A stretch of DNA of 14,045 nt from CAZWZG01 sp964638245 (GTDB lineage Bacteria; Pseudomonadota; Alphaproteobacteria; Rhodobacterales; Rhodobacteraceae). The DNA is taken from assembly GCA_964638245.1 (NCBI GenBank), contig CAZWZG010000078.1, forward strand, positions 1 through 14,045, written 5' to 3'. The first letter of the stretch is position 1. Each line of letters starts with the position of its first letter. Positions 1 through 8,000 of this stretch are shown here, piece by piece. The notes beneath the pieces are model-generated. The model had not been told where the DNA came from. It searched no databases and was given only the letters and a program-made list of their open reading frames with translations. A program made the translations under genes and the position numbers.

Positions 1-479
1 ACAACCACTATGCCATGGGCACGAGCGTTCAGCGGTCGACAAAGTCGCCTTCGCTTTGGGAACGCGGTGCAGCTTACGGCATCCCAGGCGAAGAAGTTGA
101 CGGCATGGACGTCCTTGCGGTCAAAGCCGCCGGGGAAAAGGCCGTCAAACACTGCCGCGAAGGCAAAGGCCCCTACATCCTCGAAGTGAAGACATACCGC
201 TATCGCGGCCACTCGATGTCGGACCCCGCAAAATACCGGACCCGCGACGAAGTGCAGAAAATGCGCGACGAACGCGACGCCATCGAGCAGGTCCGCAAGG
301 CCCTTCTTGAGGGCAAAATGGCGACAGAAGACGAACTCAAAGAGATCGATAAAGAGATCAAGAGCATCGTCAATGACGCCGCCGAATTTTCACGCGAAAG
401 CCCCGAGCCGGATCCAAAAGAGCTCTGGACCGACATTCTGGTCGAAGGCGAAGCCCCTCAGAATCTCGCAGACGCGTAA
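1..479 (+). CDS. pdhA: Pyruvate dehydrogenase E1 component, alpha subunit (3' part)
   Basis: The frame is open from the left edge (first full codon at 3) and ends in TAA at 477-479, so only the C-terminal ~159 residues are present. The first residues, NHYAMGTSVQRS, match the conserved E1 alpha stretch after the thiamine diphosphate-binding region. Later YRYRGHSMSDPAKYRTRDEV matches the phosphorylation-loop segment of the family. E1 alpha pairs with E1 beta to form the alpha2beta2 ThDP-dependent decarboxylase, which transfers the acetyl group of pyruvate to lipoyl domains in the cytoplasm. The C-terminal part is a charged helical region, as expected. pdhB starts 12 bases downstream in the same operon. 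The ATG at 15 is an internal methionine, not the real start. Family assignment is firm; only the truncation by the window limits it. Confidence 0.96.
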   Translation, partial: NHYAMGTSVQRSTKSPSLWERGAAYGIPGEEVDGMDVLAVKAAGEKAVKHCREGKGPYILEVKTYRYRGHSMSDPAKYRTRDEVQKMRDERDAIEQVRKALLEGKMATEDELKEIDKEIKSIVNDAAEFSRESPEPDPKELWTDILVEGEAPQNLADA

Positions 480-491
480 GGGAGAAAAGAC

Positions 492-1853
492 ATGGCAACC
501 GAAGTACTTATGCCCGCCCTCTCTCCGACGATGGAAGAAGGCACACTGGCCAAATGGCTGGTCAAGGAAGGCGACACCATTTCCTCTGGCGACATTCTGG
601 CCGAGATAGAAACCGACAAGGCCACAATGGAATTCGAGGCGGTCGATGAAGGCGTGATGGGCAAGATCCTCGTCAGCGAAGGCACCGAAGGCGTCGCTGT
701 GAACACGCCGATCGCGATCATGGTCGAGGAAGGCGAAGACGTACCCGCAGAAGGCGCATCCGCGCCGGCGGCCGCAGCAGAAGCACCCGCAGCCGAAGCC
801 GCGCCCGCACCCGTCGCTGCAGCACCAAAGGCCGCCCCCCTGACCGACACGGAAATTCCCGAAGGCACGGAAATGAAGTCGACCACGGTTCGCGAAGCGC
901 TCCGCGACGCGATGGCCGAAGAAATGCGGTCCGACGAAACCGTGTTCCTGATGGGTGAAGAGGTGGCCGAGTACCAGGGCGCCTACAAGATCAGCCAAGG
1001 TCTTCTGGACGAATTTGGCGCCAAGCGCGTTATCGACACGCCCATCACGGAACATGGCTTTGCCGGTCTTGGAGTGGGTGCATCGTGGGGCGGCCTGCGC
1101 CCGATCGTTGAATTCATGACGTTCAACTTCGCCATGCAAGCCATTGACCACATTATCAACTCGGCAGCCAAGACGCTTTATATGTCAGGCGGACAGATGG
1201 GGTCACCTATCGTGTTCCGCGGCCCCAATGGCGCCGCTGCGCGTGTGGCCGCTCAGCACAGCCAAGACTATGCCGCTTGGTATGCCCAAGTACCGGGCCT
1301 CAAGGTTGTTCAGCCCTACTCGGCAGCCGACGCAAAAGGCTTGCTGAAATCAGCCATCCGCGACCCGAACCCGGTTGTCTTCCTAGAGAACGAGATCCTG
1401 TATGGGCGCAGCTTTGACGTCCCCGTCATGGACGACTTCACGGTTCCGATCGGCAAAGCAAAAATCGCCCGCCCCGGCAACGACGTCACAATCGTCAGCT
1501 TTGGCATCGGGATGAGCCATGCGCTTGCCGCCGCGGACGCGCTGGCAGAAAGCGGGATCGACGCTGAGGTTATCGACCTTCGCTCGCTGCGACCGATGGA
1601 CACCGGGACGGTCATCGAGTCGGTAAAGAAAACAAACCGCTGCGTGACTGTGGAAGAAGGCTGGCCCGTTGCCTCGATCGGCAACCACATCTCTGCCGTG
1701 CTGATGCAGCAGGCGTTCGACTACCTCGACGCGCCCGTGATCAATTGCACGGGCAAGGACGTCCCGATGCCCTATGCCGCAAACCTCGAGAAACTGGCAC
1801 TGATCACAGTGCCCGAGATCGTGGATGCGGTGAAGGCCGTGACGTATCGCTAA
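492..1853 (+). CDS. pdhB: Pyruvate dehydrogenase E1 component, beta subunit with N-terminal lipoyl domain
   Basis: 453 residues, well above the ~330 of an ordinary E1 beta because an 80-residue lipoyl domain is fused at the N-terminus. Residues 1-80 form the lipoyl domain, with the attachment lysine at K43 in ETDKATMEF. Residues ~85-118 are an Ala/Pro/Glu-rich flexible linker. Residues ~125-453 are E1 beta: the GEEVAEYQGAYK motif (155-166) carries the ThDP-contacting glutamate, and H256 in AAQHSQDY corresponds to the active-site histidine of the family. E1 beta decarboxylates pyruvate together with E1 alpha and docks on the E2 core. The start has a GGGAG ribosome binding site at 481-485. This fusion is known for PDH of several alphaproteobacteria, such as Zymomonas and rhizobia. 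The role of the extra lipoyl arm is less clear. Confidence 0.96.
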   Translation: MATEVLMPALSPTMEEGTLAKWLVKEGDTISSGDILAEIETDKATMEFEAVDEGVMGKILVSEGTEGVAVNTPIAIMVEEGEDVPAEGASAPAAAAEAPAAEAAPAPVAAAPKAAPLTDTEIPEGTEMKSTTVREALRDAMAEEMRSDETVFLMGEEVAEYQGAYKISQGLLDEFGAKRVIDTPITEHGFAGLGVGASWGGLRPIVEFMTFNFAMQAIDHIINSAAKTLYMSGGQMGSPIVFRGPNGAAARVAAQHSQDYAAWYAQVPGLKVVQPYSAADAKGLLKSAIRDPNPVVFLENEILYGRSFDVPVMDDFTVPIGKAKIARPGNDVTIVSFGIGMSHALAAADALAESGIDAEVIDLRSLRPMDTGTVIESVKKTNRCVTVEEGWPVASIGNHISAVLMQQAFDYLDAPVINCTGKDVPMPYAANLEKLALITVPEIVDAVKAVTYR

Positions 1854-1854
1854 G

Positions 1855-2097
1855 ATGCGCGTTCTTGGTCGAGATCCCAGTCGCGAGGCCTATCGCGTGG
1901 CAGTAGATGCCGCGCAGGGCCGCGTGACAGCATGGGTGCCCGAGTCACTCATGGCCCCGACAAAGCTCAGCCATGAGGCGGCCTACGAATGGATCGCAGA
2001 CCAGAAATCGAAGATTGAAAAGGCCGTGCTGGCCAAGGCGAATGGCGCTCCCGCAAAAGCGCCCTTCGACAAGATAGAATTGGCGGAGGACAAATAG
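1855..2097 (+). CDS. Small uncharacterised protein between E1 beta and E2 genes
   Basis: 80 residues, and I do not recognise the family with certainty. The ATG lies one base after the pdhB stop and there is no clear ribosome binding site, so translation is probably coupled to pdhB. The stop is immediately followed by the pdhC ATG. The layout is a short beta-like segment (~12-30, YRVAVDAAQGRVTAWVPESL), a long charged helix (~39-62, rich in Lys and Ala), an Ala/Pro patch and a final strand-like FDKIEL. This arrangement loosely recalls the small DUF1488 proteins, but that is a weak resemblance by eye. There is no signal peptide, membrane segment or Cys/His metal site. Base composition matches the neighbours. 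The position inside the PDH operon suggests a link to the complex, which is inference only. Confidence 0.75.
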   Translation: MRVLGRDPSREAYRVAVDAAQGRVTAWVPESLMAPTKLSHEAAYEWIADQKSKIEKAVLAKANGAPAKAPFDKIELAEDK

Positions 2098-3399
2098 ATG
2101 CCGACCGAAATCCTGATGCCCGCACTTAGCCCCACCATGGAAGAGGGCACGCTGGCCAAATGGCTGGTGAAAGAAGGGGATACCGTATCATCAGGCGACC
2201 TGCTCGCCGAGATCGAAACTGACAAGGCCACGATGGAATTCGAAGCCGTCGACGAGGGCGTCGTTGGAAAGCTTCTGGTCGATGAGGGGACGGAAGGTGT
2301 TGCGGTCAACACACCGATCGCCGTCTTGCTTGAAGACGGAGAAAGCGCAGACGACATTGGATCGGCGCCCGCTTCAAAACCTGCCGAGGCATCCGCACCT
2401 GCCGCTGCGCCGGAACCGGCTGCATCCGCGCCTGCCGCTCCAGCACCAGCAGCTGCGCCAGCATCGGCAAGCGGGGATCGGATCTTTGCGTCCCCTCTCG
2501 CCAAACGCATTGCTGCCGACAAAGGCCTCGATCTGGCACAGATCAAAGGATCCGGGCCGCACGGGCGGATCGTAAAGGCCGATGTCGAAAACGCGACAGC
2601 CAGCCCCGCGACCCTAGCAGCGCCCAAGGCCGCCGCAGCAGCCCCCGCGCCTGCAGCAGCAGCGCAAGGGCCATCAGCAGACGCCGTGGCGAAAATGTAC
2701 GCCGACCGCGAATACGAAGAAGTCCCACTCGATGGCATGCGCAAGACGATCGCCGCACGCCTGACCGAAGCCAAACAGTCCATCCCGCACTTCTATCTGC
2801 GCCGGGATATTCAGCTCGATAGCCTTCTCAAGTTCCGCAGTCAGTTGAACAAGGAACTCGAAGGGCGCGGCGTAAAGCTGTCCGTGAATGACTTCATCAT
2901 CAAGGCCTGCGCCGTTGCGCTGCAGCAGGTCCCGACCGCCAACGCCGTTTGGGCAGGCGATCGGGTGTTCCAGCTGAAGCCATCAGATGTGGCCGTCGCC
3001 GTCGCCATCGAAGGCGGCCTGTTCACGCCCGTGTTGCGCGACGCCGACATGAAGTCGCTTTCGGCATTGTCAGGCGAAATGAAAGACCTTGCGGGTCGCG
3101 CACGTGACCGAAAGCTGGCACCGCATGAGTACCAGGGCGGTTCGTTCGCAATTTCAAACTTGGGAATGTTCGGGATCGACAACTTCGACGCTGTGATCAA
3201 CCCACCCCATGCGGCAATTCTTGCCGTTGGTGCGGGTAAAAAACAGCCCGTTGTCGATGACGAAGGCAACCTCGGCGTCGCCACCGTGATGAGCGTCACG
3301 CTCTCTGTCGATCACCGGGTGATTGACGGGGCCCTTGGCGCAGAGCTTCTGACAGCCATCAAGGACAACCTCGAAAATCCGATTGGAATGCTAGCCTGA
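2098..3399 (+). CDS. pdhC: Pyruvate dehydrogenase E2 component, dihydrolipoamide acetyltransferase
   Basis: 433 residues, normal for a one-lipoyl-domain E2. Residues 1-80 are the lipoyl domain with attachment lysine K43 in ETDKATMEF. An Ala/Pro-rich linker covers ~84-125. The peripheral subunit-binding domain lies at ~127-164 (RIFASPLAKRIAADKG, then GSGPHGRIVKADV) and should dock E1 and E3. A second Ala/Pro linker spans ~166-193. The catalytic domain runs from ~205 to the end, with the active-site motif DHRVIDGALGAEL at 405-417 (H406 and D410 catalytic). The protein forms the structural core and moves acetyl groups from lipoyl-lysine to CoA. The start is supported by a strong GGAGG at 2084-2088. 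The stop codon sits in a palindrome shared with the convergent cysE. In some annotation schemes this gene would be called aceF. Confidence 0.96.
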   Translation: MPTEILMPALSPTMEEGTLAKWLVKEGDTVSSGDLLAEIETDKATMEFEAVDEGVVGKLLVDEGTEGVAVNTPIAVLLEDGESADDIGSAPASKPAEASAPAAAPEPAASAPAAPAPAAAPASASGDRIFASPLAKRIAADKGLDLAQIKGSGPHGRIVKADVENATASPATLAAPKAAAAAPAPAAAAQGPSADAVAKMYADREYEEVPLDGMRKTIAARLTEAKQSIPHFYLRRDIQLDSLLKFRSQLNKELEGRGVKLSVNDFIIKACAVALQQVPTANAVWAGDRVFQLKPSDVAVAVAIEGGLFTPVLRDADMKSLSALSGEMKDLAGRARDRKLAPHEYQGGSFAISNLGMFGIDNFDAVINPPHAAILAVGAGKKQPVVDDEGNLGVATVMSVTLSVDHRVIDGALGAELLTAIKDNLENPIGMLA

Positions 3400-3414
3400 G
3401 CCTCGCGGCTCAGG
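3395..3414. terminator. Perfect palindromic hairpin between convergent pdhC and cysE
   Basis: Two 8-base arms, CCTGAGCC (3395-3402) and GGCTCAGG (3407-3414), enclose a 4-base TCGC loop. The TGA in the left arm is the pdhC stop (3397-3399). The TGA read from the right arm on the opposite strand is the cysE stop (3410-3412). Neither side is followed by a T-run, so this is not a textbook intrinsic terminator. It could still act as a bidirectional stem that ends or stabilises both transcripts. The structure is seen directly; its function is inferred. Confidence 0.6.
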
Positions 3415-4219
3415 TCAATCCATTCAGGATTTGATCCATGCTGAGCGCGGGCTGATCACAGCCCGCCTCGCCTACCAATTTCGCAGGGACGCCAGCGACC
3501 GTTTTGCAGGCCGGAACATCGGCCAAAACGACGGAGCCTGCTGCAATACGGCTACAATCCCCGACGGTAATGTTGCCAAGAACCTTCGCCCCAGCCCCGA
3601 TCAGGACCCCATTGCCGATCTTTGGATGGCGATCACCATCCGTCTTGCCAGTTCCGCCCAACGTCACCGAATGCAACATAGAAACGTTGTCGCCAACGAC
3701 CGCCGTCTCACCAATGACAATAGAATGCGCATGGTCGATCATCAGACCTTTGCCCACCGTCGCCGCAGGGTGAATATCGATGCCAAAGACTTCTGAAACC
3801 CGCGCCTGAATGAAGTAGGACAGGTCCTTGCGCCCTTGTTTCCAAAGAGCATGGCCGATCCGATACGCTTGGATCGCCTGAAATCCCTTGAAGTAGAGAA
3901 GCGGTTGCATGAACCGATGGCAGGCCGGATCACGCTCAAAGACAGCCACAATGTCAGCGCGTGCTGACGTTGCAATCTCAGGCACTGCGGCAAGGACCTC
4001 GTCCGTGATCTCGCGCAAAATCTGTTCCGACATTTCGCCGGACGCCAGCTTCACCGAAACCCGATAAGACAACGCACGCTCAAGCGTAGCGTGATGTAGG
4101 ATGCTTTGGTGCACCATGCCGCCCAGAAGCGGCTCATCGGCAACGGCGCGCTCTGCCTCATCGCGGATGCGCGTCCAGACGGGATCAACCGTTGCATAAG
4201 TGGTCTGTCGTTGTGCCAT
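3410..4219 (-). CDS. cysE: Serine O-acetyltransferase
   Basis: 269 residues from the ATG at 4219, close to the ~273 of the E. coli enzyme. The frame is open further upstream, but MAQRQTTYATVDPVW is a normal CysE start and has GCAGG in front of it (4228-4232). It transfers acetyl from acetyl-CoA to L-serine, giving O-acetylserine, the first step of cysteine synthesis in the cytoplasm. Residues ~1-140 are the helical N-terminal domain; ~145-245 are left-handed beta-helix hexapeptide repeats. D148 (GIDIHPA) and H163 (IDHAHS) keep the spacing of the E. coli catalytic Asp143/His158. TLGGTGKTDGDRHPKIG is the family signature. The C-terminus ends LNGLT instead of the terminal isoleucine that E. coli CysE inserts into CysK. 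It lies just downstream of the GTA genes in the same direction and is unrelated to GTA function by sequence. Confidence 0.95.
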   Translation of the reverse strand: MAQRQTTYATVDPVWTRIRDEAERAVADEPLLGGMVHQSILHHATLERALSYRVSVKLASGEMSEQILREITDEVLAAVPEIATSARADIVAVFERDPACHRFMQPLLYFKGFQAIQAYRIGHALWKQGRKDLSYFIQARVSEVFGIDIHPAATVGKGLMIDHAHSIVIGETAVVGDNVSMLHSVTLGGTGKTDGDRHPKIGNGVLIGAGAKVLGNITVGDCSRIAAGSVVLADVPACKTVAGVPAKLVGEAGCDQPALSMDQILNGLT

Positions 4220-4256
4220 GATCTTTACCTGCTGCCGGCCCCAAACGAAGTCAAGC

Positions 4257-4285
4257 CTTTGATCCGCAAGGAACACAAACGTCAA
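4257..4285 (-). promoter_or_regulatory. Possible cysE promoter
   Basis: In the 76-base gap upstream of cysE the minus strand reads TTGACG (4285-4280, a good -35 element), a 17-base spacer, then TCAAAG (4262-4257), which matches only three of six -10 consensus positions. A second TTGACT (4254-4249) would place its -10 on top of the ribosome binding site, so it is less likely. I see no terminator hairpin in this gap, so cysE might also be read through from the GTA operon. This is a weak, motif-only call. Confidence 0.3.
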
Positions 4286-4295
4286 CAGGCGTGCA

Positions 4296-5006
4296 TCACA
4301 CTGAAGGCAATGAAAAGCTCGCAAAATGAACCGCAACGCGCACAGTTCCGCCCGCGAAATCGCCACCATCGGCCGTCAAAAGCAATGCCGCGTCAGAATA
4401 GTAGGTCTGCGGGCTTCCTGTGACGCCGCGAAACCAGGACCCTTGCGACAATCCCAAGCCCGACCCATAGCGATCCGCGGAACCCGTGACGCCAATCGAC
4501 CATGATGACAGCGACCCGGTGATTGCGGATGTCACAACCCCTGTCAGCGCAAAGACACATGCATAGGCGGGCAACAATGGGGTTGTGGCAAACGTCGATC
4601 CAGCCGAAACCACGACATCCGTTTCAAACGTTTCCAACGCAAAAGTTGCGCCATTCTGGCTGAGCCCTTGGGCACCAACCGTCCATTGCGATCCCGTAAA
4701 AGTCGCCGGCGCGCCTTGATCTTCAATCCAACCCGACCAGCCAATTTTTGCGTCCAAAAAGGACCAACCGCCATTCAAAAAGACTGCAAGTTTTCCGTCC
4801 TGTGAACTCCAAGCGTTCACGGCTCCTGTGGGCACCGCATAGACATCGCCGTCGCTTGGCGCACCCGGAGGCGTCGTTTCGGAAACCGACTTAAGGGACA
4901 GTTGGACCAACGCATCAATCCGCTCGAAAGCCTCATTCACCGTAACGTGCTTTTGCGATTGCGCCGCAGCCACCAAAGGCAGGGCAAGGCGTGCTGTGTT
5001 AGACAT
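4296..5006 (-). CDS. DUF2793 family protein, putative GTA tail-fibre or baseplate accessory
   Basis: 236 residues from the ATG at 5006. The frame extends upstream but there it overlaps g15 heavily; the chosen start overlaps the end of g15 by 8 bases and is preceded by GAGG about 9 bases away. Residues ~4-105 fit DUF2793: LPLVAAAQSQKHVTVNEAFE, then a PPGAPSDGDVYAVPTGAVNAW stretch (split near its middle by the usual Gly-Asp turn), then GGWSFLDAKIGW. DUF2793 proteins are common next to tail genes of alphaproteobacterial prophages. The remaining ~130 residues are rich in Ser, Thr, Gly and aromatic residues, look all-beta, and resemble a receptor-contact or carbohydrate-contact module by composition only. 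There is no signal peptide. As the last gene of the tail block it may encode a distal tail component. The domain call is fairly secure; the fibre role is inference. Confidence 0.8.
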   Translation of the reverse strand: MSNTARLALPLVAAAQSQKHVTVNEAFERIDALVQLSLKSVSETTPPGAPSDGDVYAVPTGAVNAWSSQDGKLAVFLNGGWSFLDAKIGWSGWIEDQGAPATFTGSQWTVGAQGLSQNGATFALETFETDVVVSAGSTFATTPLLPAYACVFALTGVVTSAITGSLSSWSIGVTGSADRYGSGLGLSQGSWFRGVTGSPQTYYSDAALLLTADGGDFAGGTVRVAVHFASFSLPSV

Positions 5007-8000
5007 TGATTTGAACCTCTGCAAAGGGACCAGGACCGAACCGGTCCGAAATTTGGGCAATTGCGATTGTGACAGCGCCCGAAGCCCCGTCGCTGACTTG
5101 CTCCGCGGCGCCGTAGACCCACGACGGGCTGGCAACAGTTTCCTCGCGAACAACCGAAGAACCGACGAGAACGCGCAGCAAATAGGCCTCATAGGCTTCG
5201 TTCAGCGGAACAGACACGTCACTCCACTGATCACCATCAAGCCGACTTCTCCGGATCCAAGATACTGCGATGTTGCCATTGTCCTCGGCAAAGGCCCGCG
5301 CATGCACCGGTGCATACGGCCGTAATCCTGCCCCGTTGAAGGCAAGCTGCGTAGAAACATAGGACTGATCATCCCAAGGCCGCGACGCCGACCCAATCCT
5401 GTAGTCACGCGCTATCCCACGAAGATTGGGGCCAAGCGGCACTTCTTTCAGTGCGGTGTTGAGCAGGACAAAACGCGTGCCGGCGGGCCACGGCGTAGCG
5501 ATGTCTTTCTCGGTACCAAACTGACCACGCAGGCGCATCGAAAGATCAAACGTGTTTGCATCCACAAGGTCCGCAGTCGCGAACTGAAACACTTCCCACG
5601 TGTCAGTGCCATCGACACCCAAAGCGGCCAGGTTCGCCCCGGCGAGAACCGAGCTCGCCTCGACGGATGCTAGCGTCCCGCCGGACACACGCACTCGAAG
5701 CGGCGCGCCCCGATCCCAGCGGTGAGGCACTGCGTAGTCCAAGTCAGACAGTGTTTCTCCGACAATGGCCGCCTCTGCGACCTCAGCAACAAGGTCATAG
5801 CCCTGATTGGCGGCCTCCGCGTAAACCGTCACGCGCCCGGGCCATGGATCCGCCGTGACGGCAATGGCAGGCGACAAGGGATCCTCGTCACCCGTGATCA
5901 ATGGCAGATCCAAAAAGATCGGCAAAACCGGAAGCGGAGGAATAAAGATCTCGCTGCTCACCGTCGTTGTGATGGCATCACTTGGCACATACACGCTCTT
6001 TTCGACCCGCGTGCCTTCCAGCAAAATCGCCTCGCCACGTGTGACACGATCTATACGATAAGTTTGACCGTCCCCAAGGTCGACAGTGTCCGCTGGATGA
6101 AGTTCGCCCGCAGACTGCGGAAGAGCGAACTTGATTTTGTCACGTCCGACACGCGCCTCCGTGAGCCACCTCTCGACTACAGCCTGAGCTTCGCTCGCCG
6201 TAAGGACGATAGGAAATTCAGTTTCGGCGATCCCGTAGCTTATCTCATCAGGCAAGACGGCTTCGACTGCACCAAGTCCAAAAGCGCCATTTGCTTGAAT
6301 ATAGCTTAAACGAACGCGCCCGGAAATTTCAGCTTGTTCAAGACGAATACGCTGAACTGTCCCCTCAGTTTCTTCGAGTACTGCTACGCTTGTCGGATCT
6401 ATTCCCTTGGACTCAAGCGACGGCCGGTTTGCAAAAACGATCCTGTCACCACGTTCGGATGCATCGAACCCAAACGTAAGCATAAGAGGCTGGATTTCTT
6501 CGCGTGCTGAAGCCGGACGGTCAGTCACATAACCTCGAACGAGCCCATAAAGCCCTTCAACGTCGTATTCAAAGAACTCGGAACGTTCACAGATTTCTGC
6601 GACAATCGACGCCAGTGATCGGGCCGTTGATCGACCGTTGAGCCAATGTCCAAACTCATAGTTTGGAGCGTCTGACCAAGCCTCAACTTGCCCTGGAAAG
6701 GCAGGGAATGGGCGAGCGTCCCAGGCCCAGATAAACGTCTTGTCGACGTCAACCATTGGTCCGCCGTAAGTGATAGAGATTGGATTGTTCGCTTCGTCAG
6801 ACCAATGTTCAGCATGTGCACGCAGAAACTGCATCTGTATTAAATCGTCTCGCTGACCACTTGAATACTTCGGAAAAGCGGACTCAGAACTCTTGGGATC
6901 ATAGAACTTATTTGGCTGATTGCTGGACTTGTCCACTGCTGCAGCCCCAAGTTCCGTGAACCAAATCGGTTTGCTCTCCGGTGCCCATGCGGTCGGCACA
7001 GTCTCCCGGTTGCCCAAGGGTCTGTTGTGGTGGGCATTCGACCACCAGGATCGAAGATCTTTATAACGAAAAATCCAGTCCTCGCCGTAGGCACCATCTT
7101 CTATGGGAGTTCGAAGTTGGATCGCAGCTGCCTCGGGTGCGTGGTAAAACCAATCAAAACCCTCGCCGCCTGCCACATTCGACTTCAGATATTCGATGTT
7201 GTAGATCGACCCAAAGGAAGTATCTGCTTCACCAGGCGTTCCACGCCAATCTGAAAGAGGCATGTAGTTATCAATGCCAATGAAGTCGACGTTGGGGTCA
7301 GCCCAGAAATCATCAAGGTGAAAGTAAACGTCACCGCTTCCGTCTTGTGGTTGGTACCCAAAATACTCCGACCAATCAGCTGCGTAGCTGACCTTCGTTT
7401 CTGATCCTAGGATCGCTTTCACGTCCGCTGCCAGAAGCCGAAGTTGCTGAACTGCAGGAAACGAACTCTGCGAGCTTCGGATCTGCGTCAAGGATCGCAA
7501 CTCTGAACCAACACAAAATGCATCTACACCTCCTGCCGCTGAACAAAGATGGGCGTAATGCAGAATGAACCGCCGATATGAATGCTCGTCCGGCCCCGAA
7601 TAGCTGACAACCCCATCTTGCACCTCAAAGTCCGACGCCTGTGCATCGCCAAAGAATGCCGCAACTTCCGTTTCAGCCAGTGGTGTTTTGTCTGGCGTGC
7701 CGGGCCGGCCTGGAGCAATTGATGTCGTGATACGCCCACGCCAAGGTAGTGCGGGTTGCGAGGCCTCACCTGTCCAAGGGTCCTCAAGGGTGTTGGTCTC
7801 AAGTTGATCCATCAAAACAAATGGATAAAACATGACGCCAAGGCCTCGGGCGTGCATCGACTGAATGGCTTCAATCACCGAGGCATCTGCGGGAGTGCCA
7901 CCATAGACAGATCGGCCATCCAGCTTTGGGACGAGCGCAGCGTCAGATCTCGCTAAGCCACCAGCACGCCATGCCATTCCAGAAGCATCTTTTTCGTTTT

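Noticed and set aside
390..1151. Minus-strand 253-codon open frame opposite pdhA/pdhB, rich in Cys, Gly and Phe
   Set aside because: The unusual composition is the mirror of the Ala/Pro linker codons in pdhB. No start signal or recognisable domain.
1983..2783. Minus-strand 266-codon open frame opposite pdhC, rich in Ala and Ser
   Set aside because: Its composition is again the complement of the E2 linker. The plus-strand frame is clearly pdhC.
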